From: Deltaproteobacteria bacterium | GTDB taxonomy: Bacteria > Desulfobacterota > DSM-4660 > Desulfatiglandales > Desulfatiglandaceae | Assembly: GCA_019307645.1 (NCBI GenBank) | Contig: JAFDJF010000287.1 | Location: forward strand, 1 to 6,240 | Direction: 5' to 3' | DNA: 6,240 nucleotides | Shown: positions 1 through 4,743 of the stretch, piece after piece | How the letters are laid out: every line of letters begins with the position of its first letter | How positions within the stretch are numbered: the stretch's first letter is position 1 | Program-made: the position numbers and the translations under genes | The notes under the pieces: model-generated | Told to the model about the DNA's origin: nothing | The model's database searches: none | What the model saw: the letters and a program-made list of their open reading frames with translations, nothing else

Positions 1-582
1 GCTCTGCCGCCCGGAGACGATGCCCAGACCTTTGTCTTTGAATGCGGGGAGGATTACTCCTTTGTAGCCCGGATCGAAGGCGAGAAGGCCTGGCTTTTCC
101 TGCCGGGAAGGACAGTGCCCCTGCCGCACGTGCCTTCCGGGTCGGGCGCCAAATACAGCGACGGGGAATTAACCTTCTGGAGCAAGGGAGAGGAAGCCCT
201 GCTCATCCTCAGCCAACTGGAGCAGTACAACTGCCGCAACAATCGTGTCGCAGCCATCTGGGAGCATGCCAAGCTCAACGGAGTGAGCTTCCGGGCTGTG
301 GGCAACGAGCCCGGCTGGCACCTCGAGATCTACACCGCTGACCGCATCGTCCTGGTAACGGATTACGGAGAGGCCCGCTATGAGTTCGCCGCGCCCGACC
401 CCGAAACCGATCAAAGGGCCCGCACCACGACCTACCGGGTCCGGGACGAGGGCCGCGAGCTGACCATTCTTATCGAAGGCCGCCCCTGCCAGGACACCAT
501 GAGCGGCGAGGAATTCGAGTCCACCGTGACCGTGATCCTGGACGATAGAACACTGTCCGGCTGCGGCCGCGCCCTGCACTAG
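1..582 (+). CDS. MliC-like lysozyme-inhibitor domain plus COG3650-type C-terminal domain (5' partial)
   Basis: The reading frame is open from the first base and ends at TAG 580-582, giving 193 visible residues; the start and any signal peptide lie upstream. Residues about 10-70 resemble the MliC family (membrane-bound inhibitor of C-type lysozyme). A Cys at 15 follows a beta-strand-like segment, and the conserved loop pair is present as SGAKY (Ser48) and FWSKG (Lys62). These are 14 residues apart, the spacing I recall for the Ser/Lys pair that enters the lysozyme active site. Residues about 105-193, starting GWHLEI and ending GCGRALH, resemble the COG3650 domain of unknown function often found with MliC; Cys163 and Cys188 could form a disulfide. 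The expected location is the periplasm or outer membrane, with a possible role in protection against host or competitor lysozyme. An internal GTG at 115 would cut the MliC domain in half and is not a credible start. The family call is from memory of motifs; the function is inferred. Confidence 0.8.
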   Translation, partial: ALPPGDDAQTFVFECGEDYSFVARIEGEKAWLFLPGRTVPLPHVPSGSGAKYSDGELTFWSKGEEALLILSQLEQYNCRNNRVAAIWEHAKLNGVSFRAVGNEPGWHLEIYTADRIVLVTDYGEARYEFAAPDPETDQRARTTTYRVRDEGRELTILIEGRPCQDTMSGEEFESTVTVILDDRTLSGCGRALH

Positions 583-603
583 ATCGTTGTCGACTGCTTT
601 CCC

Positions 604-632
604 TTGATTTCACTATCCAAAATCTGTACTCT
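604..632 (+). promoter_or_regulatory. weak candidate sigma-70 promoter for the VKOR-DsbA gene
   Basis: TTGATT (604-609) and TACTCT (627-632) are separated by 17 bases, with TG directly before the second hexamer. They match the consensus at 4/6 and 3/6. The site lies in the 90-base gap between the first two genes, about 40 bases before the ATG. The gap shows no hairpin with a T-run, so read-through from the upstream gene is equally possible. Confidence 0.25.
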
Positions 633-672
633 GTAGAGACAAATTCGAGAGTGTCTATCGGAGGAATCATAG

Positions 673-1926
673 ATGGCAAACAGCCTGACCCTGAACGGCG
701 CCCGCTGGCCCCGGTTCCTTAGCTTCCTGAGCGGCATAGGTATGATGGCGGCCTCGCTGCTCACCATTCGCCACTATTTTATCGCCAATTTCCCCGAGTC
801 CATCTTCGAAGGCTCCTTCTGTGACATCAGCGCCTTCTTCAACTGCGACAGCTCCGCCTTCTCATCCCTCTCTGCCATAATGGGCGTCCCCATGGGCTAT
901 TTCGGGCTGATCGTGGGCGCGCTGGTGGCCCTGGGTGCCCTCTTCCCCTCCGAACGCTTCGAACGCACCAACGCCTTCATCGCGCTGCTAAACATGCTGG
1001 GTGTGATGGCCCTCTTCCTCTACACCGTTTTTGTCCTGGGTAACCTGTGCCTCCTCTGTAGCGGCTACTACCTGTTTTCCATCCTGAGTTTTGTCCTCTT
1101 CTGGAAATACGGCATCGGGCGCGAGAAGTACCGCCTGCCGATCCCCGACCTCCGCCCCTCTTTCATGATGCTCGTCACCTTTGCCGTCATCACAGCCCTG
1201 GGGGCCTACGGCATGATGTCCCTCCACGACGCCAAAGAGGAGGCCCGCCTCGGCATCTCCATGCGGATCGTCAAGCAGTTCTACGACCTCCCCGAGGTCG
1301 GCGATCCCAGCTTCATCTCTCCCTACTGGACCATCCGTTCGACCGATGATTTCTACGCGGCCCCCATCCGCATCATCGAATTTGCGGACTTCCTGTGCCC
1401 GGACTGCCTGTTCCTCGAGGACCAGCTTTTACGCTTCAGCGAGGAATTCCCCGGCATGATCAATGTCGCCTTCCAGTTCTTCCCGCTCGAGGCCAAGTGC
1501 AATTCCGTGGTCGAAGAAAAGGACCTTCACCCCGGTGCCTGCGATCTCTGCTACATGGCGGCCTACGATCCGGCCCAGTTCCTGGTTTTACATGACGAGA
1601 TTTTCGCCAACTTCAACCAGGGGCCGGAATGGAGGGAAGAGCTGGCCCGGAAATACGGCATCGAGGCGGCCCTGGATGACCCCTATACTCAGGATCTTGT
1701 CCGGACCATCGTCAATACTGGGACCGAGTATGATAGGACCTCGGACGACTACTCCTACGGCATCCGGTCCACCCCCACCATGATCATCAACGGCCGTATG
1801 GTCATCGGCACCCTGCCCGACGGGCACATGCGGGCGATATTCCAGGCACTGATCGACGAAGCCCAGGGCGGCAGCCGGTTTATCGAGAACTGGGTCCCGC
1901 CCAAAGCCCGCAGGGTCAGGCGTTAG
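673..1926 (+). CDS. fused vitamin K epoxide reductase (VKOR) and DsbA-like thiol oxidoreductase
   Basis: This 417-residue protein is a one-chain disulfide-generating system, standing in for separate DsbB and DsbA. The VKOR half (about 10-150) passes electrons to a membrane quinone. It has hydrophobic helices near 15-37, 66-92, 100-122 and 125-145, loop cysteines Cys50 and Cys58, nearby Ser64/Ser65, the GVPMGYFGL segment, and the catalytic CxxC as Cys126-Leu-Leu-Cys129. A fifth helix (about 162-184) leads to a periplasmic thioredoxin-fold domain. There the active site is CPDC (Cys242/Cys245) within FADFLCPDC, and the cis-proline loop is RSTPT (Pro368). Cys276 and Cys290 (in HPGAC) probably form a second disulfide, as is common in this DsbA subgroup; Cys293 is an extra cysteine. 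The ATG start is well supported: GGAGGA at 660-665 lies 7 bases upstream and an N-terminal membrane helix follows. The gene is intact and GC-rich. Likely clients are Cys-containing exported proteins such as the upstream gene product. The domain assignment is firm; the clients are inferred. Confidence 0.93.
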   Translation: MANSLTLNGARWPRFLSFLSGIGMMAASLLTIRHYFIANFPESIFEGSFCDISAFFNCDSSAFSSLSAIMGVPMGYFGLIVGALVALGALFPSERFERTNAFIALLNMLGVMALFLYTVFVLGNLCLLCSGYYLFSILSFVLFWKYGIGREKYRLPIPDLRPSFMMLVTFAVITALGAYGMMSLHDAKEEARLGISMRIVKQFYDLPEVGDPSFISPYWTIRSTDDFYAAPIRIIEFADFLCPDCLFLEDQLLRFSEEFPGMINVAFQFFPLEAKCNSVVEEKDLHPGACDLCYMAAYDPAQFLVLHDEIFANFNQGPEWREELARKYGIEAALDDPYTQDLVRTIVNTGTEYDRTSDDYSYGIRSTPTMIINGRMVIGTLPDGHMRAIFQALIDEAQGGSRFIENWVPPKARRVRR

Positions 1927-1971
1927 CTTTTTTCTAAACCAAAACCTACAAAATCCGTTGCAATGTTTCTT

Positions 1972-1979
1972 GGGGAGGG
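1972..1979 (+). promoter_or_regulatory. Shine-Dalgarno that selects the GTG start at 1984
   Basis: GGGGAGGG lies 4 bases before an in-frame GTG. An in-frame ATG at 1963 lies upstream of this purine run, so it would place the ribosome site inside the coding region, and no comparable purine run precedes it. The GTG start also gives a cleaner N-terminus, with a short polar leader followed by a hydrophobic helix. Confidence 0.7.
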
Positions 1980-1983
1980 AACT

Positions 1984-2985
1984 GTGTCTCATAATGGGAA
2001 ACCGGCTGCACTCTTGGTTCTAGGGCTGCTTGTTTTATGGATGGCATCCATTGCCACCCCCTTTCAGGAAGAGCTCATCCCCTATGTCGAGACCCGTTAT
2101 AGGGCCAAGAACTACAGGGTGGTGATGGGGCCTCAGGCTGGCGCCAATTTTGCGATGTACACGCTGTTCGAACATCCAGAGCTTTTCCAGGCCGCCATCA
2201 TCAACAATCCCTTTCGCTGGCGGGGCGGGCGGGACCTGATCCTCCAAAACGCCGGGGACTTTCTTAATAGCCGCCAGCAGTTCAAAAAGTTCTTGTCCAT
2301 CACCTACGAAGACAGCGATATCCTGGACTTCTACCCGCGCCTTTCTACCGCATACGGCTTTCCCGTGGATGCCCCGGAACATGTGCTCAGCATGCAGACC
2401 TACAAACTCTTGGACAGAGGAGGGCGGGCAGAGGCGGTAGAAGTGGTGAAATACATACAGAAAAACTTTCCCCAATCCGCCAATGCATACATGATTTTCG
2501 CAACCCTTTATCTGCAGGACGGTGAGCTGGAGAAAGCGCTGGATTCATACAAAAAAATGATTGAGATTCTCCCCGGTGATGTGGGCATGATCCAAGGCCG
2601 GATCGATATGCTCGAACGCCGCATCGCGTCCTCTGCGGCCTATGCCGTGGAGAAGGAGATTCGACGGGCCGGCATCGAGGTCGGCCTTCAGAAATTCCGC
2701 GCCCTCCGGGAGGCAGGTCAGCCGGAGCTGTATTTCGATGGGAGAGAGTCCAATGAGTTGGGATACCGGCTGCTCAACACAGGCGAACCCGCGGAGGCCA
2801 TCGAGATTTTCAAGCTGAATGTCGAGCTCTACCCGAAATCAGCCAACGGATACGACAGCCTCGCCGAAGCCTACATGAAGAACGGCCAGAAAGAACTGGC
2901 AATCCGGAATTATGAGAGATCCCTCGAACTCAGTCCGGATAACCAGAACGCCCGGGACATGCTTAAAAGACTGCGGCATGAATGA
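1984..2985 (+). CDS. membrane-anchored esterase-fold fragment (catalytic Ser missing) with TPR repeats
   Basis: From the GTG at 1984 the product has 333 residues. Residues about 8-25 form a hydrophobic signal or anchor helix. Residues about 27-130 match the second half of the Fes/IroE-type putative esterase domain (alpha/beta hydrolase): EELIPYVE, then a strand and the nucleophile-elbow position, then YTLFEHPELFQAA. The expected GHSxGG-like elbow reads GPQAGAN (49-55), so the nucleophile Ser is replaced by Gln51. The first half of the hydrolase, normally around 100 residues, is absent: the anchor runs straight into the middle of the fold. TPR-like helices follow at about 162-199 and 258-330, and the C-terminal pair (AIEIFKLNVELYPKSANGY onward) is typical of esterase-TPR fusions. 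It is probably not an active esterase; a protein-binding scaffold in the envelope is plausible, as is early decay of a larger gene. It starts 57 bases after the VKOR-DsbA gene. The domain resemblance is from memory; loss of function is inferred. Confidence 0.75.
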   Translation: MSHNGKPAALLVLGLLVLWMASIATPFQEELIPYVETRYRAKNYRVVMGPQAGANFAMYTLFEHPELFQAAIINNPFRWRGGRDLILQNAGDFLNSRQQFKKFLSITYEDSDILDFYPRLSTAYGFPVDAPEHVLSMQTYKLLDRGGRAEAVEVVKYIQKNFPQSANAYMIFATLYLQDGELEKALDSYKKMIEILPGDVGMIQGRIDMLERRIASSAAYAVEKEIRRAGIEVGLQKFRALREAGQPELYFDGRESNELGYRLLNTGEPAEAIEIFKLNVELYPKSANGYDSLAEAYMKNGQKELAIRNYERSLELSPDNQNARDMLKRLRHE

Positions 2986-2999
2986 TCGCAATTCATTCA
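2979..2999. repeat. 7-bp perfect inverted repeat over the stop codon of the TPR gene
   Basis: TGAATGA (2979-2985) and TCATTCA (2993-2999) are perfect reverse complements separated by 7 bases, and the left arm ends with the TGA stop. The stem is AT-rich and no T-run follows, so it is a poor intrinsic terminator. It could equally be a protein-binding site, because a promoter begins 27 bases downstream. The symmetry is certain; the role is unknown. Confidence 0.5.
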
Positions 3000-3025
3000 G
3001 CCGGTCACAATGTTCCGTATGCTGT

Positions 3026-3054
3026 TTGACACTTTTTCTTTCACTTGATATTCT
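3026..3054 (+). promoter_or_regulatory. sigma-70-like promoter for the substrate-binding-protein array
   Basis: TTGACA (3026-3031) is a perfect -35 hexamer. It is followed after exactly 17 bases by TATTCT (3049-3054), 4/6 to the -10 consensus. Transcription would start near 3061, between the end of the TPR gene and the decayed gene tail, leaving a leader of about 135 bases before the ATG at 3196. The position fits a separate transcription unit for the array. No operator could be assigned, apart from the inverted repeat just upstream. Confidence 0.6.
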
Positions 3055-3082
3055 TCTTCCGATTTGAGGGGAATAACGGGGC

Positions 3083-3199
3083 CTCTATCCACAAGTAAAC
3101 TTCAATGTTGTTCACAAGCGCATTCAGGGACTGAAAAGCCCGAATCGGATCTATCCCGCCAAGTTCATGGAACACCTCTGGATCGAAGAGGAGGAATGA
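3083..3199 (+). pseudogene. 3' remnant of an earlier substrate-binding-protein gene copy
   Basis: In the frame starting at 3083 the translation begins LYPQVNF and continues VVHKRIQGL, ending MEHLWIEEEE and TGA (3197-3199). This aligns without gaps to the last 38 residues of the next gene (LFPQIHS, VVHKRIKGL, MEHLWIEEEE). Similarity stops at about 3083, and TAA at 3074-3076 closes the frame upstream, so only the tail survives. The middle is diverged, whereas the final 33 bases (3167-3199) are identical to the end of the following gene. An in-frame ATG at 3167 leaves a 10-codon mini-ORF that overlaps the next start by ATGA. It is best read as the left edge of a tandem duplication whose upstream copy was deleted; it may still help translation of the next gene. 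Confidence 0.82.
3167..3199 (+). repeat. 33-bp direct repeat, unit 1 (gene end / Shine-Dalgarno / start cassette)
   Basis: This unit is identical to 4711-4743. It encodes MEHLWIEEEE and a stop in one frame and supplies the first bases of the next gene in another. The Glu codons create the purine run GAGGAGGA (3188-3195) directly before the ATG. With its partner it is a natural site for unequal crossing-over that would preserve the gene junction. Confidence 0.9.
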
Positions 3200-4743
3200 G
3201 AACACAAGTCTTGGCTGCAGCGTTTCTATTGTTATTTTCATGGCTGAACTACTGCTGCCAGAAACCGGTAGACAGTCCTTCAGTCGACAGCTCCACTATC
3301 ACTGTTCTATACCCCTGGGATGACCGGGTCTTGGGGCCAAATTCCGATGTGGATGCCAAATTACTTGTTTTTCTACCCTTGTTCACTACTGATGAAAAAG
3401 GACATATGCAAGGAAAACTGGCTGAAAAATGGGTTCATTCCGAGGATTATCGTTCCTGGACGTTTTATCTCCGCCAGGATGTGAATTGGCATGATGGAGT
3501 ATTGGTCACAGCCCATGATATAAAGTTCACTCTTGAGCTTATCTCCCGCCCTGACATCATGTTTGATGGTTCATGGCTAGGAATGCAATCAATCACTGTT
3601 CATGATGATCATTCTCTTACCATCATTTTTGAGTGGCCTAAAGATTTTCTTGATGATTGGCTGGTATATTGGCCAAAACACATACTCGAAAACCTGGATC
3701 CCAAGAAATTCTGGAAATGGGATTTCTGGAATCAGCCTGTCGGAAACGGTCCTTATCGCTGTGTGCGGCATGTGCCTAAAACCTTGATGGAATTTGAAGC
3801 CAACTTTGATTATTATGATGGGAAACCTGAGATTGAGCGCGTTTTCCTGAAATTTGGCTCTGCCTCCTCTCTCACCGAACTTCTGAGCGGAAATGTGGAT
3901 GTCCTAATGTATTTCAATCGCTCCGACATCCCAAAATTGGCCAAAAGCCCTCAATTCCGGACGTATTATCACCTCCCCAATTTTTATTGGCTCTCGGCTG
4001 TCTATTGGAACATGAAAGATCCCATTTTCAGTGATCCAAAGGTCCGTCGTGCTTTGACAATGGCCGTGGACAGAGTGGAAATCCTCCGTGTGCTTAATAT
4101 GCCCGAAGACCTCAAGATATTCGATGTTGTGTTCACCGGGCACCAATACAGACATGATGAAATACCCCCCCCTCTCCCTCATAATCAGGAAGCTGCCGTG
4201 CAATTGCTCGATGAAGCAGGCTGGAGGGAGGGGAATGATGGCGTCCTCAAAAAAGATGGCCAGGACTTTCGATTTGAAATCATTATCCCCACAGGGGATC
4301 CCGGAATGGGGGCGTACAGCGAAGCAGCAACCCTGATCCAGGCCCAGTTTCGACGGATCGGTATCCAGATGGATATCCAGGTTCTGGAGGGAAACCTCTT
4401 AAGGAAAAGAATAATGTCGGGCCAATTCCAGGCAGCAATTAACAGCTTTTTCCAGGGGGCAAACCAACTCCTGCAATGGTTCGGAGAGGATTCACCCTTG
4501 GGATACAACAATCCCCGTGTTATCCAACTCCTCAAAGAGAACACAAAAACTGTCGATCCTGAGGAGGTCAACCGGATATTCAGTGAAATCATGCCCCTGA
4601 TGGCCCAGGACCTGCCCTTGACTTTTTTGTTTCCCCAAATACATTCATGTGTTGTACACAAACGCATTAAAGGACTCAGCAGTCCATACAGGGCATACCC
4701 ATTAGCGCATATGGAACACCTCTGGATCGAAGAGGAGGAATGA
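3196..4743 (+). CDS. family 5 extracellular substrate-binding protein, peptide/nickel ABC type (tandem copy 1)
   Basis: The 515-residue product resembles SBP_bac_5 (DppA/OppA-like) receptors, which deliver peptides or similar ligands to an ABC importer. Visible motifs are WTFYLRQDVNWHDG (88-101), TAHDIKFTLE (105-114), NGPY (184-187), KVRRALTMAVDR (282-293), AAVQLLDEAGW (333-343) and the C-terminal HLWIEEEE. Residues 1-20 form an export signal, but the cysteine region reads LNYCCQKP, a poor lipobox, so lipidation is uncertain. I chose ATG 3196. An in-frame TTG at 3064 would extend the protein by 44 residues, but that stretch is the remnant tail read in the wrong frame, and copy 2 begins at the equivalent ATG with MKKQ, a typical signal start. 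The start overlaps the remnant stop (ATGA), and the purine run ends one base before it, so translational coupling is likely. The gene is AT-richer than the VKOR gene. No permease or ATPase is in view; the ligand is unknown. Confidence 0.92.
   Translation: MRTQVLAAAFLLLFSWLNYCCQKPVDSPSVDSSTITVLYPWDDRVLGPNSDVDAKLLVFLPLFTTDEKGHMQGKLAEKWVHSEDYRSWTFYLRQDVNWHDGVLVTAHDIKFTLELISRPDIMFDGSWLGMQSITVHDDHSLTIIFEWPKDFLDDWLVYWPKHILENLDPKKFWKWDFWNQPVGNGPYRCVRHVPKTLMEFEANFDYYDGKPEIERVFLKFGSASSLTELLSGNVDVLMYFNRSDIPKLAKSPQFRTYYHLPNFYWLSAVYWNMKDPIFSDPKVRRALTMAVDRVEILRVLNMPEDLKIFDVVFTGHQYRHDEIPPPLPHNQEAAVQLLDEAGWREGNDGVLKKDGQDFRFEIIIPTGDPGMGAYSEAATLIQAQFRRIGIQMDIQVLEGNLLRKRIMSGQFQAAINSFFQGANQLLQWFGEDSPLGYNNPRVIQLLKENTKTVDPEEVNRIFSEIMPLMAQDLPLTFLFPQIHSCVVHKRIKGLSSPYRAYPLAHMEHLWIEEEE
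4165..4172 (+). repeat. C8 homopolymer inside copy 1
   Basis: Eight consecutive C residues encode the Pro run in EIPPPLPH (residues 322-329). The equivalent site in copy 2 is CCTCCTCCT and so is interrupted. A tract of this length can slip in replication; a one-base change would frameshift copy 1 about two-thirds of the way through. The tract is seen directly; any phase variation is speculation. Confidence 0.9.
4711..4743 (+). repeat. 33-bp direct repeat, unit 2 (translational-coupling junction between copies 1 and 2)
   Basis: This unit is identical to 3167-3199, at an offset of 1544 bp. It holds the last ten codons of copy 1, the purine run GAGGAGGA (4732-4739) and the ATGA at 4740-4743, where the start of copy 2 overlaps the stop of copy 1. 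The AGGAGG core ends one base before the ATG, closer than usual for de novo initiation, which points to terminating ribosomes restarting in place. Confidence 0.9.

Noticed and set aside
115..582. Internal GTG at 115 as the start of the first gene
   Set aside because: The same frame is open to the window edge and its upstream residues complete the MliC-like domain, including Cys15.
1903..1933. Possible intrinsic terminator after the VKOR-DsbA gene (AAAGC/GCTTT arms followed by six T)
   Set aside because: The stem is short, has a bulge and mismatched inner bases, and overlaps the coding end; no convincing promoter follows for the next gene.
1963..1983. ATG start at 1963 for the TPR gene
   Set aside because: The purine-rich ribosome site at 1972-1979 lies downstream of this ATG and directly serves the GTG at 1984.
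1588..1992. Antisense open frames over the VKOR-DsbA and TPR genes
   Set aside because: They lie opposite well-supported genes, show no recognisable motifs, and are expected in GC-rich coding sequence.
3064..3195. N-terminal extension of copy 1 from a TTG at 3064
   Set aside because: The sequence here is the decayed gene tail, whose homology lies in a different frame. Copy 2 starts at the equivalent of ATG 3196, and a signal peptide begins there.
3041..3241. Antisense small open frame in the leader of the array
   Set aside because: It overlaps the promoter, the remnant and the start of copy 1, and has no recognisable product or ribosome site.
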